Positions 24,190-32,006 of a stretch of DNA of 32,351 bases are shown here, piece after piece. Position 1 is the first letter of the stretch, and the number at the start of each line of letters is the position of its first letter. The notes below the pieces were generated by a model. The model was not told where the DNA came from and did not search any database. It was given only the letters and a program-made list of their open reading frames with translations. A program made the position numbers and the translations under genes. This DNA comes from Verrucomicrobium spinosum. Its GTDB lineage: Bacteria > Verrucomicrobiota > Verrucomicrobiia > JADLBR01 > JAIBCM01. Location: positions 1-32,351 of the forward strand of contig DYRQ01000015.1 of the NCBI GenBank assembly GCA_020718645.1, given 5' to 3'.

Positions 24190-24504
24190 ATGTCCGACTA
24201 TACCCGCCCAGTTCCGGTGGCATCCATCGCCGACTACCGCGACAGCTCGGTCGTGAGCACCGCCTTCGGCAAGAGTAACACAGGGAATCTTATCGCTTTC
24301 GCCTTCGATGCGGGACAGGAACTCAAGGAGCACACGGCGACGAAAGATGCGTGGATTCTCGTCACGGAAGGTGAGCTGGAATTCCGTGTGCTGGATCAGG
24401 ATTTCACTGTGCCCAGTGGCCAGATATTTCGTATTCCTGCCAAAGCCGAGCACTCCGTCAAGGCTGTGAACCGAGCCAAGATGCTGCTCGCATTTATCGG
24501 ATGA
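24190..24504 (+). CDS. Small single-domain cupin
   Basis: A 104-aa cupin with both motifs in weak form: first GQELKEHTATKDAWILVTEGELEF, second VPSGQIFRIPAKAEHSVKAV. H in LKEH and H in AEHS are possible metal ligands, so it may bind one metal ion. The ligand or reaction is not known; small cupins near respiratory genes are often of unknown function. The stop overlaps the start of the ResB-like gene (ATGA), tying it to the heme ligation genes. Confidence 0.8.
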   Translation: MSDYTRPVPVASIADYRDSSVVSTAFGKSNTGNLIAFAFDAGQELKEHTATKDAWILVTEGELEFRVLDQDFTVPSGQIFRIPAKAEHSVKAVNRAKMLLAFIG

Positions 24505-25790
24505 ATAGCGGGTCTGTTCCCCCGGCACCTCCAGAACTGGCTCGAGATCCCGGGAGGGGTTTCTGGTCGGGTTCACTGGGTTACCCGCACGCCGTGCTTC
24601 TCTGCTGCGGTTGGGTGTGCGCCGGTTTTGCTGTCGAAGGGTGGTTGGGCGATAAAAGTCTTATCGCACCCGCATGGCCGATCAATGCTTGGATGATGGG
24701 CGGGTTCGCCCTCTGGATCGCCGTGCTCGGTGCCGGTTATCGCGAGCACCCGTGGGTGCTGTGGCTCGGAGGTATTCCTGTGGCGCTCAGCTCGCTGGCA
24801 ACCCTCTTTGTGCTCGGCGGCATCGCTGGGGTGTTGCAGCAGGGAGAACAGGCTCCTGCTTGGGCGAAGGTGTGCGGGCTCGACCGCGTCATCGGTGGTG
24901 TTCCATTTGCTCTGGCCATGCTGCTGTTGCTCCTCAATCTTGGGTTGGCCCTAGTGCGCAGGGTGGTGACGCGGGGATGGCAAGGCTGGTTTTTTGCGGC
25001 AAATCATCTGGGGCTCTGGCTGGCGATCGGCTGCGGATTTTTTGGTGCTGGCGATATGATGCGTCTTCGCATCGTGGTGGCCGAAGGCGATGCAAGCTCT
25101 GTAGGTGTCAACGAGATGGGCGCGCCTTTTCGTATGCCTTTCACCGTAGTGCTGCGGGATTTTCAGATGGAGGAATACCCGCCGACTTTGACGATGGTGA
25201 ATGATGAGGCCACGGAGATTATCTGGAAAAAAGGCGAGCCGATCCTCGAATTGTTGAGTGGTCACGAGAGGCTCATTCGCGGGTGCCGAGTGCGAGTGCT
25301 GGAGCATTTGTCCTCTGGCTTGCCACAAGGCGAGGCTGTGGATGCACCGTTCGTTGCTGCTCAGGGAGGCGTGCCAGCGGCGCTCATCGAAATCGAGGCG
25401 TCTGGAGGGCAAAAACAGCAGGGTTGGATCACCCGCGGGTCATCATCTGGCGTGGCGACACGGACGCTGGTCTGCGGGGGTGTTCGCTTTGCGGTGGCAC
25501 CTGCGAGGGCGAAAAAATTTTCATCGGACCTCACCGTGCTTGTTGCTGGTAGTGAGCCATGGGGAGCTAGGGTGGAAGTGAACAAACCCGTGAGCGTGCT
25601 CGGCTGGCGGCTTTACCAACTCGGCTATGATGAAGCAGCCGGTCCCGCCTCCAAATGGAGTCTCATAGAGGCGGTGCATGACGCGTGGTTGCCGGGCGTG
25701 TATGCGGGTTTTGGGCTGATGCTGTTCGGTGCGATAGCCATGCTGTGTCGCCGCCCCCCCTTTAGTCTGAATCAGGAGGGGAAGAGATGA
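24501..25790 (+). CDS. resB: ResB-like cytochrome c biogenesis protein
   Basis: A 429-aa membrane protein of the ResB type (system II). Hydrophobic segments near residues 27-48, 62-80, 82-107, 130-150 and 165-180 are followed by a long exported beta-rich region (about 190-390) and a last membrane helix (about 395-415). The GFFGAGDMMRLRIVVAEGDASS turn and the PVSVLGWRLYQLGYDEAAGP ending match ResB-like proteins, in which a GWR.Y stretch precedes the final helix. With CcsA it delivers heme and keeps the CxxCH sites reduced for ligation. The next gene overlaps by ATGA. This pairing and position suggest it serves NrfH/NrfA. Confidence 0.85.
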   Translation: MNSGSVPPAPPELARDPGRGFWSGSLGYPHAVLLCCGWVCAGFAVEGWLGDKSLIAPAWPINAWMMGGFALWIAVLGAGYREHPWVLWLGGIPVALSSLATLFVLGGIAGVLQQGEQAPAWAKVCGLDRVIGGVPFALAMLLLLLNLGLALVRRVVTRGWQGWFFAANHLGLWLAIGCGFFGAGDMMRLRIVVAEGDASSVGVNEMGAPFRMPFTVVLRDFQMEEYPPTLTMVNDEATEIIWKKGEPILELLSGHERLIRGCRVRVLEHLSSGLPQGEAVDAPFVAAQGGVPAALIEIEASGGQKQQGWITRGSSSGVATRTLVCGGVRFAVAPARAKKFSSDLTVLVAGSEPWGARVEVNKPVSVLGWRLYQLGYDEAAGPASKWSLIEAVHDAWLPGVYAGFGLMLFGAIAMLCRRPPFSLNQEGKR

Positions 25791-26566
25791 GTTGGGATCA
25801 TTTTCCATGGACTGTCACGCTATGCACTGCGCTGTGGCTGGTGGCGTGGTGGTCGCTGGCGCGTGGCCGGCGTGCGGTGTGGTGGGTGCTGGCTGGTTGG
25901 GTGCCCGTGGCCGTATTTATCGGTGGGCTCTGGTGGTCGCTGGGTCGTCCACCGCTCAGAACTCTCGGGGAAACGAGGCTGTGGTATGCTGCGATATTGC
26001 CTTTGTGCGGCTGCTTTCTTGAATGGCGGCGCGGGTTGGGCTGGTCTCAGGTCTATTGCACGGGTGTGGCCGCGCTCTTCCTGTGGATCACTTGGCTGCA
26101 TCCTGAAAGCCACGACAAATCCCTGATGCCGGCGTTGCAAAGCCCGTGGTTCGTTCCGCATGTCGTGGTCTATTTGGTGGCCTATGCGTTTTTAACTGCC
26201 GCGTCACTAGCGGGGTTGCGTGGATGGTGGCGGGAGTTTCGTGGGCTCGATTCGTGTGCGGAACTTCAGGCTGGCGACGAGATGGCGTGGACGGGTTTTT
26301 CCTTCCTGACCCTCGGGCTGATCTTCGGGGCTATCTGGGCCAAGGAGGCGTGGGGACATTACTGGACATGGGATCCCAAGGAGACATGGGCATTCCTGAC
26401 CTGGGCCGCGTATTTGAGTTACATTCATATCCGATCTGCACACGGGCAGAGCCGCCAGTTGGCTTTCGGGTTTCTCTCCCTCTCCAGTGTGGTGTTACTG
26501 CTCTGCTGGTTTGGTGTCAATTATATGCCGTCCGCAATGCAGAGCGTGCATACTTATACGCGCTAA
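25787..26566 (+). CDS. ccsA: CcsA/ResC-type heme handling protein
   Basis: A 259-aa polytopic protein with about eight hydrophobic segments. The heme-binding WWD signature is clear: WGHYWTWDPKETW at 189-201. Histidines H125 (FVPHVVV) and H215 (YIHIR) flank it, as in the CcmC/CcmF/CcsA family. It moves heme to the outside and, with ResB, ligates it to apocytochrome CxxCH motifs. It ends the nitrite operon. About 170 bases follow before the next gene. Confidence 0.93.
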   Translation: MSWDHFPWTVTLCTALWLVAWWSLARGRRAVWWVLAGWVPVAVFIGGLWWSLGRPPLRTLGETRLWYAAILPLCGCFLEWRRGLGWSQVYCTGVAALFLWITWLHPESHDKSLMPALQSPWFVPHVVVYLVAYAFLTAASLAGLRGWWREFRGLDSCAELQAGDEMAWTGFSFLTLGLIFGAIWAKEAWGHYWTWDPKETWAFLTWAAYLSYIHIRSAHGQSRQLAFGFLSLSSVVLLLCWFGVNYMPSAMQSVHTYTR

Positions 26567-26734
26567 AAGTCTCGGTTGTATCTTAGGGTTCCAACTTGCA
26601 TTTTTAGCAATTGCATATTGGGGAATAGCGACTAGGGTTCATTACAGAAATAGTAATTACAACTTAATGTTGGGCTGTGAGGTGCTCTTCGTAATAACTA
26701 TTCTGCACCAAAAAAACTTTTCGGAGGCGAGTCA
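26567..26734. other. Intergenic region before the XylR-like regulator
   Basis: The region is A+T-rich compared with its neighbours. It includes small inverted repeats, e.g. ATTAC (26641-26645) with GTAAT (26653-26657). A promoter for the next gene is likely here, but no boxes can be placed with confidence. GGAGG at 26722-26726 is the ribosome site of that gene. Confidence 0.4.
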
Positions 26735-27910
26735 GTGTATAGGAAGCAGTTCATCAATCTGATTGTTCAAGGGCATGCTGAAGTGAAGCCCGGACATTGG
26801 CGCGGTATCGCACAAGGATTTTACAACCATCCCTTGTGCGAGCTTTCCTATTTGCCTTTTAGGCCACCAGCGGATCCTGATGATAAAAAGCTGATCCAAG
26901 ACATGGGTATTGTCAGCATGATTGGCTGTTTTGGACACTACGATCTTTGGGACTATTATTCAAATCTCGGGCTACCTACCGTCAGCCTCTACGGTGGGCG
27001 ACCATTTCCCGGGATGGCTCAAGTGGGCACCTGTGACCGTTCGATAGGACGCCTAGCGGCCAAGTATTTCATCAATCTCGGTTTTAGGTATTGCGCCTTT
27101 TTTGGGTTGCCTGGCCCGGGTTTTTCAAAAGGCCGCTGGTCCGGATACAAGTCCACTTTGAACCAAGCGGGCATACAGCCCATACCTTTTCTCCACAAAG
27201 CGGCTTACCCTGGAGAGGTCAAATTTTTAACAAAGAGCATGCCTTGGGAGGATAATATCCAGAAGTGGCTCCAAGGGTTGCCCAAGCCAGTCGCCATTTT
27301 CTGCGCAGACGATATGCGCGCATTCTGGTTGTCTGTCTGCTGTCGCCACGCTGATCTAAAGATCCCTGACGATGTAGCTTTGCTGGGTTGCGGCGATCAT
27401 GAGTCGTTTTGCCATGCTGTACTCCCTAATATCTCCAGCATCAAGATACCGTATCTCCAAGAGGGCTTTGCGGCTGCAAGGCTGATGAACGAGATACTGG
27501 ATGGAAAAAAACCTCGCGACACTTGTATCTTGCTTGAACCCGAGGAAGTCATTGGGCGCGCTTCCACTGACACGCTTCTCACTGGCGACCAGTCCGTGAC
27601 GCGTGCCATCCGCCTCATACGCCGTGATGCCACACGAGGTCTGAGTGTCGAGGATGTAGCCAAGGCGGCCAATGTATGTGTCCCGATCTTGCAGAAGCGA
27701 ATGAAAACTGTCATCGGTCGCACGGTGTATCAGGAAATTCGACGCGTGCAGCTCGAAGAGGCTAAAAAACTTTTGATCAATACGGATCTCCCACTCGAGG
27801 AAGTCGCAGAGAAATGCGGGTTCGGCTACTTGAACCGATTCATGCGTGAATTCAAAATCAAAGTTGGTATCAACCCAGGCGCTTTTCGCAAAAAGAACAG
27901 GGTCAGATAG
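26735..27910 (+). CDS. XylR-like regulator: LacI-type sensor plus AraC HTH
   Basis: A 391-aa regulator. Residues 1 to about 280 look like a periplasmic-binding-protein/LacI-type ligand domain (GLPTVSLYGG, DRSIGRLAAKYFINLGFRYCAFFG, PVAIFCADDMRAFW, LLGCGDHESFCHAVLPNISSIKIP). Residues about 290-390 are an AraC-type double HTH (GLSVEDVAKAANVCVPILQKRMK, LPLEEVAEKCGFGYLNRFMREFK). This domain order is that of XylR of E. coli, and such regulators are abundant in Verrucomicrobiota and Lentisphaerota (family knowledge). No sugar gene is adjacent, so the ligand is unknown. The start is GTG 26735, with GGAGG (26722-26726) 8 bases before. Its end overlaps the YfhO-like gene by 8 bases. Confidence 0.9.
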   Translation: MYRKQFINLIVQGHAEVKPGHWRGIAQGFYNHPLCELSYLPFRPPADPDDKKLIQDMGIVSMIGCFGHYDLWDYYSNLGLPTVSLYGGRPFPGMAQVGTCDRSIGRLAAKYFINLGFRYCAFFGLPGPGFSKGRWSGYKSTLNQAGIQPIPFLHKAAYPGEVKFLTKSMPWEDNIQKWLQGLPKPVAIFCADDMRAFWLSVCCRHADLKIPDDVALLGCGDHESFCHAVLPNISSIKIPYLQEGFAAARLMNEILDGKKPRDTCILLEPEEVIGRASTDTLLTGDQSVTRAIRLIRRDATRGLSVEDVAKAANVCVPILQKRMKTVIGRTVYQEIRRVQLEEAKKLLINTDLPLEEVAEKCGFGYLNRFMREFKIKVGINPGAFRKKNRVR

Positions 27911-30473
27911 CCCTGTGTCGCACCCAGTAGAGTGCCGATAGAGCGAGCAGCAGGTGCCCCACTGCACTCACCAGCACGGGGAGAAATGGGGGCGCATAAA
28001 CAAATCGCACCTCGTGTGGTCCCGCAGGCACAGACACAGCTCGCATGACTCCCTGAGCCTTGGCTATCGGCACAGGCTGCCCATCCACCAAGGCTCTCCA
28101 GTGGCGGGTAAAACGGTCGGTGACAACCAACCATCCCTGCTGGCCACTTGTTGTTTTTATCACGAACTCCGTAGGGCGATAGCTATCGGTTTTCAAGGGG
28201 GTAACTCGGGAGGGCGTGCCCCCCGATCCCACAGTGGTCTCAACCCCAGCAGGCAAGCTCTCGCGCTCGAGCAGCACCGTGCTGGTAGGATCATAGGCAG
28301 GATCAGCCAGTCGTTTGACCAAGCTCTCTCGCTCATGCGTTTCCCATGCCGTATAGAAGGCGTAGCGCGGCACGGCTGAGTTCACTTCAAAGAGGGCCAA
28401 TGGCCCATGCTCATCCTCTCGCACCACTTGGCTGGGTGCATCCAGATCCATGCGATAGCGCATAGCCACAGCAATGGTATTATTTTTTCCAGCCTGTCGC
28501 CGCCAATCTTCCAGTTCATCGGCAGGTGCAAACAGGTAGCGGCAGGAGGTGAGTTCCAGCATGCGCACGGGATGCTTCGACAAGGCCAAAGTAAAAAGCT
28601 CATAGTCCGCTGGCACCCTCGGTATTTGTGGGAACTCCAGAGAAGGTATCGCCTGCCGCAAAAAGTGGTGCTGGTGCCAAGTGTGGAGTATGGCTGGCCC
28701 GCCTCCCATCAGGCTCACTCGCCACTCTTTTGTGTGCTCTTGGAGATAGTCGAGCACGGCATTGCTGCTGTAGCGCTCCCGCCAGTTTTCGAATGAGACA
28801 TAAGGCAGAGCCGCACGACCCAAATCGGCCAATGCCACAGCCCACAACAGCGCAATCCCAGCAACGCTAGGCACGCGCCCGCGGAAACAGCCCGCCACCA
28901 TAGCCCCGACTACCAGCGTGAGGGCACACCAGACGAAGATAGTGCCCCAGCAATCAGTGATTGTGCTATTGATCATCTCAGTAGCCGCATCTCCCCAGCC
29001 CGCCCTATCCAGCGAAGCCACGAGCCCTTTTCGTGCTAACACAGTAACCGCTAGGAGCGTGGCAAGCGAACCCAAGGACAAGAGGCATAGGACAATCAAT
29101 GTCCTATCTCCACCCTTGGCTGACTCTCGCAGTCGCTCGATCACAGAACCCCATTGCAGGGCAGGCGCAGGCTGGTCGGGGAGAGCCCTGCCAAAATACC
29201 GCCGTTGCCACGAGGCGAGAGCCATGACTGCCAGCACCAGACAACTCACGGTGAAAGGATGTAGGAACTTGACCGGATTGCGGATGCTCGACGCCAGCGG
29301 GAGCGAGTAAAAAAACTGGTAAAATGGAGCGTGCCGACCGTAGGCCAACAGCAGGCAAACCATGGCGCATCCCGCCCAAAACAACACCTCGGCTCGGTCA
29401 GGTGGAGCATCAGCAGTTCCGCCCGCTTCCGGCTTAGGTCGGAGATTCGACACCACTACCCAACCGCAGCAGAGCAGCACCAGCGCACCGAGGTAATCCC
29501 CCGTGCCGCTATACTCGCGCAACCCCTGATGCTCGCGGTCCCAGCGAGGATCCCGCCCGATCTCGCCCCAGTAGGAATCAGGCGAAGGCGAATTCGTCTT
29601 CTGGCCAAAATAACCAGGCACCCAGAACCGGATCGTCTCCCGCACAGGCAAACTCCACTGGGTCGCCCAATCCCACGCCTCCTTACCTCCCTGTTGCAAC
29701 ATCGGAATCTGCTGGATCTGCGCTCCCACAGCATCGCTGATCGGCGCCAACGCAATCCCGCACGAGGCCACCACTGCCAATACCGTGCACCGGATCATTC
29801 GCCACAGGGACAAAAAAAATCTCTGCCCCTCGCGCGGGCGCAGGCACTGGAAGGCGAGATAGGCAAAAACCAACACGCTCGTGATGGCTCCAGAATCGAA
29901 CCCCTCGGACATATTAAAACCAGCACAGAGCCCGGCAAAAACCGCAAGCGCCCATTGCGGAGGTCTGCTTTGGCAGCGAGCCCGGATCACAGACAGAGCA
30001 TAAAAAAGCAGCGCGAACCCCGCCACTTTCGCCCATTGACCCCACGCCGCGTAGGATAAATAATTCCCGTTCAACGCCACCAGAATTGCTCCCAAAGCCG
30101 ACATCGCCCGACCACACCCAAAACTGCGGCACAAACACCAGCCACCGCACCCGCACAGCAGCAACACCCCCGGCACTGCCAGCTTCAAAAACAGCTCCGG
30201 TCCCAACGCCCACTGCACCACCAAAGTCACGGGCGAGAGGTAAGGCAGCTCCGCCCCGAGCCAATGCAAGTCCAGCCACCCACCACGCAGGAAAGAAAGA
30301 TCGCGATAAGTAGGAGAACTGAGAGCCCCGAAAGTGACATCGTTAGAAAAATGCACCATGCCAGGCAGCACCCCCTGCCAAAAGAGAATTGCCAAGGCAC
30401 ACGATACAGGCAACACCATCCAAGCGGCAGCGGCCAGCTTGGCTGAGACTCGAGTCAGTGCTTTATCCACCAT
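27903..30473 (-). CDS. YfhO-like polytopic membrane protein
   Basis: An 856-aa membrane protein of the bacterial YfhO family (GT-C-like fold). An N-terminal region with many membrane helices includes an acidic and aromatic loop near LPGMVHFSNDVTFGALSSPTY; a large exported part follows, and the last 80 residues show the family signature QQGWLVVTDRFTRHWRALVDG then VSVPAGPHEVRFVYAPPFLP. YfhO in Bacillus takes part in glycosylating lipoteichoic acid; in Gram-negatives the acceptor is unknown. I start at ATG 30473; a GTG at 30509 extends it by 12 residues and neither has a good ribosome site. A cell-surface glycosylation role is inferred. It converges on the regulator gene. Confidence 0.85.
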   Translation of the reverse strand: MVDKALTRVSAKLAAAAWMVLPVSCALAILFWQGVLPGMVHFSNDVTFGALSSPTYRDLSFLRGGWLDLHWLGAELPYLSPVTLVVQWALGPELFLKLAVPGVLLLCGCGGWCLCRSFGCGRAMSALGAILVALNGNYLSYAAWGQWAKVAGFALLFYALSVIRARCQSRPPQWALAVFAGLCAGFNMSEGFDSGAITSVLVFAYLAFQCLRPREGQRFFLSLWRMIRCTVLAVVASCGIALAPISDAVGAQIQQIPMLQQGGKEAWDWATQWSLPVRETIRFWVPGYFGQKTNSPSPDSYWGEIGRDPRWDREHQGLREYSGTGDYLGALVLLCCGWVVVSNLRPKPEAGGTADAPPDRAEVLFWAGCAMVCLLLAYGRHAPFYQFFYSLPLASSIRNPVKFLHPFTVSCLVLAVMALASWQRRYFGRALPDQPAPALQWGSVIERLRESAKGGDRTLIVLCLLSLGSLATLLAVTVLARKGLVASLDRAGWGDAATEMINSTITDCWGTIFVWCALTLVVGAMVAGCFRGRVPSVAGIALLWAVALADLGRAALPYVSFENWRERYSSNAVLDYLQEHTKEWRVSLMGGGPAILHTWHQHHFLRQAIPSLEFPQIPRVPADYELFTLALSKHPVRMLELTSCRYLFAPADELEDWRRQAGKNNTIAVAMRYRMDLDAPSQVVREDEHGPLALFEVNSAVPRYAFYTAWETHERESLVKRLADPAYDPTSTVLLERESLPAGVETTVGSGGTPSRVTPLKTDSYRPTEFVIKTTSGQQGWLVVTDRFTRHWRALVDGQPVPIAKAQGVMRAVSVPAGPHEVRFVYAPPFLPVLVSAVGHLLLALSALYWVRHRAI

Positions 30474-30575
30474 GTCCCGTATGCTGCCCGCTAGCTCCGA
30501 TCCGTCCACAGTATTTTGGCAGGAGCGTTTTTTATTGATCTCTCTGGATGCCGCCCCATACTCCTCGTCCCAACT

Positions 30576-30656
30576 GCGCTCGTGGCGAAATGGCAGACGC
30601 GCTAGATTCAGGTTCTAGTGGAGCGATCCGTGGAGGTTCAAGTCCTCTCGAGCGCA
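30576..30656 (+). tRNA. tRNA-Leu (CAG)
   Basis: An 81-base class II tRNA. The acceptor stem GCGCTCG (30576-30582) pairs with CGAGCGC (30649-30655), then discriminator A. The anticodon stem CTAGA (30602-30606) / TCTAG (30614-30618) closes loop TTCAGGT, anticodon CAG at 30609-30611. The T loop is TTCAAGT, and an extended variable arm follows the anticodon stem, as expected for Leu. CCA is not encoded. It stands between the divergent YfhO-like gene and the accessory end of the window. Confidence 0.95.
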
Positions 30657-30659
30657 CTT

Positions 30660-30890
30660 TTCCCCTTCTCCATCCATCCGTGTTATCCGAATCATCCGTG
30701 GTAAAAAAATTTCCCCAGTTCCCGTCTGTGTATTCCGTGTGGTCCGTGGTAGAACCTACTTCCCATCAGTGTTAATCAGTGTCCATCAGTGGTTCAATTT
30801 CCTCCTACCTTTGCCCCTTTTCCGACTTGCCCCACCCCACCCATTCTGCTAACACAAACTCATGCGCGACCTGACCCGCGCATGATGATG
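30660..30890. repeat. Short-period repeats after tRNA-Leu
   Basis: ATCCGTG/TCCGTGGT-type units lie at 30671-30702 and 30724-30750, and ATCAGTG units at about 10-base spacing at 30764-30795. The first is the reverse orientation of the ACCACGGAT unit at 272-300, and the second shares 15 bases with the reverse of 121-140. No gene is seen before the Rhs fragment. Confidence 0.65.
30671..30702 (-). repeat. Dispersed ACCACGGAT-type repeat unit, reverse orientation
   Basis: Read on the minus strand it contains ACCACGGAT, then GGATAACACGGATGG, matching the pattern of the 272-300 unit, which is three ACGGAT blocks about 9-10 bases apart. It looks like the same family in opposite orientation. Confidence 0.6.
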
Positions 30891-30931
30891 CCCAACTGGC
30901 GAACTGCGCCAGCGGTGATTCCGTCGGACAG

Positions 30932-31459
30932 GTGCTGGAAACCTACGCCTACGACGCCTTCGGCAAGGCCAGCGTTTACGATTCATCCTTCAACCTTCTG
31001 CCTTCATCCTTACAAAACAATCGGTTCTTGTTCACCGGACGCGAGTATATCGCCGAGGCTGGAATTTACGACTACCGGAACCGGGCTTATTCGCCTGAGT
31101 TGGGGCGTTTCTTGCAGACTGACCCTATCCGCTTTTCCGCAGGGGATGCGAATTTGTATCGGTATGTCGCCAATAACACGGTCAATGCCGTGGATCCCAG
31201 TGGGCAAAGCCCATGGGATACTGCCGAGAACATTGCGGACAGTATCACTGAGGGTGTTGCGAGTCTTGGACAGGGTTTGCTTCAATTGCTTTACCTTATA
31301 CCATGCATAAATGCTCGATCCACTTTGATTGGATGTCTTGCGGAGCAGGATAGTAATCCATGTCATGATTGCAGCAAAGAGGAGGCTAATAAAGAAAAGT
31401 TTTGTGGCGCAAGCAAGGCCGTGAATGAAGCTGCCTCATCCAGACCTTGGAATGAGTAA
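30932..31459 (+). CDS. Orphan Rhs core C-terminal fragment with variable tip
   Basis: A 175-aa fragment. Residues about 1-91 are the Rhs repeat-associated core: ETYAYDAFGKASVYD, NRFLFTGREYIAEAGIYDYR, NRAYSPELGRFLQTDPIRF, AGDANLYRYVANNTVNAVDPSG. The tip (about 92-175) is different: a hydrophobic stretch, five Cys (including PCHDC) and more A+T-rich DNA. Full Rhs proteins exceed 1000 aa and the core sits near their C-terminus, so the upstream part is lost. An in-frame stop at 30872 limits the frame; GTG 30932 is a possible start without a clear ribosome site, so this may be a relic. In intact Rhs systems the tip is a toxin; its activity here is unknown. Confidence 0.7.
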   Translation: MLETYAYDAFGKASVYDSSFNLLPSSLQNNRFLFTGREYIAEAGIYDYRNRAYSPELGRFLQTDPIRFSAGDANLYRYVANNTVNAVDPSGQSPWDTAENIADSITEGVASLGQGLLQLLYLIPCINARSTLIGCLAEQDSNPCHDCSKEEANKEKFCGASKAVNEAASSRPWNE

Positions 31460-31472
31460 ACGAGGTAGAACC

Positions 31473-32006
31473 ATGCGTCGTTTTTTTTCGTGTTATTTGC
31501 CGTGGGGTATCGTTCTCAGTGGCGTGTTAGTGTATTTACTGAATCTGCACATGCATAGTGGAAAGTCGATTGCTCCAGAAATTGGGGAATTAGGAAATAC
31601 TTTCAGCAACTCATTGTTTCAGAAACGCTTTTCAATGGGAAATGTCACTATTTGGTCGGATATTACCGACAGCGCTATGTTAATGGAGCATAGCGGTAAA
31701 CTACTAGCAGTTCTAACAAATGTTGGTGAGAAGCCACACATGGAAGTATTTCGAAAGAAAAAGCCTACTCTAAATATCATCTTCTCAGAAACAAATAGCC
31801 CATTAGCTTTGAAGGTTAGTGATGACGAAAGTAGTTGTTTGTGGTGGGTGTTTGATAACGACTGGTCGGGAGTTCCAGATCGAAGGGTGGTTCTGCCGAA
31901 TGGTTTCGTCGCAAATTCAACAGTGGAAGAGTTCGTTGGCGGGCATTGGCAAGCTCCTAACTCTGGCAATAGCTCTAAGGAGACAAACCCTGACAGCCAG
32001 CCATGA
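31473..32006 (+). CDS. Small membrane-anchored protein, possible Rhs partner
   Basis: A 177-aa protein I do not recognise. An N-terminal hydrophobic anchor (LPWGIVLSGVLVYLLNL) is followed by a soluble exported-looking part rich in Ser, Lys and Glu (TIWSDITDSAMLMEHSGK, SSCLWWVFDNDWSGVPDR). ATG 31473 has GAGG (31462-31465) 7 bases before it; an in-frame ATG at 31452 would overlap the Rhs stop. The DNA is A+T-rich compared with the window's other genes. Genes directly after an Rhs tip are often immunity proteins, so that role is plausible but not shown. It could equally be an unrelated accessory gene. Confidence 0.5.
   Translation: MRRFFSCYLPWGIVLSGVLVYLLNLHMHSGKSIAPEIGELGNTFSNSLFQKRFSMGNVTIWSDITDSAMLMEHSGKLLAVLTNVGEKPHMEVFRKKKPTLNIIFSETNSPLALKVSDDESSCLWWVFDNDWSGVPDRRVVLPNGFVANSTVEEFVGGHWQAPNSGNSSKETNPDSQP

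Noticed and set aside
29331-30059. A plus-strand open frame of 242 aa opposite the YfhO-like gene.
   Set aside because: It is Arg/His/Pro-rich shadow sequence; the opposite strand has the membrane-protein pattern and the YfhO ending.
30671-30795. A possible CRISPR array from the short regular units.
   Set aside because: The units are about 10 bases with no unique 25-40 base spacers and no cas genes nearby, so this is a short-period repeat and not CRISPR.
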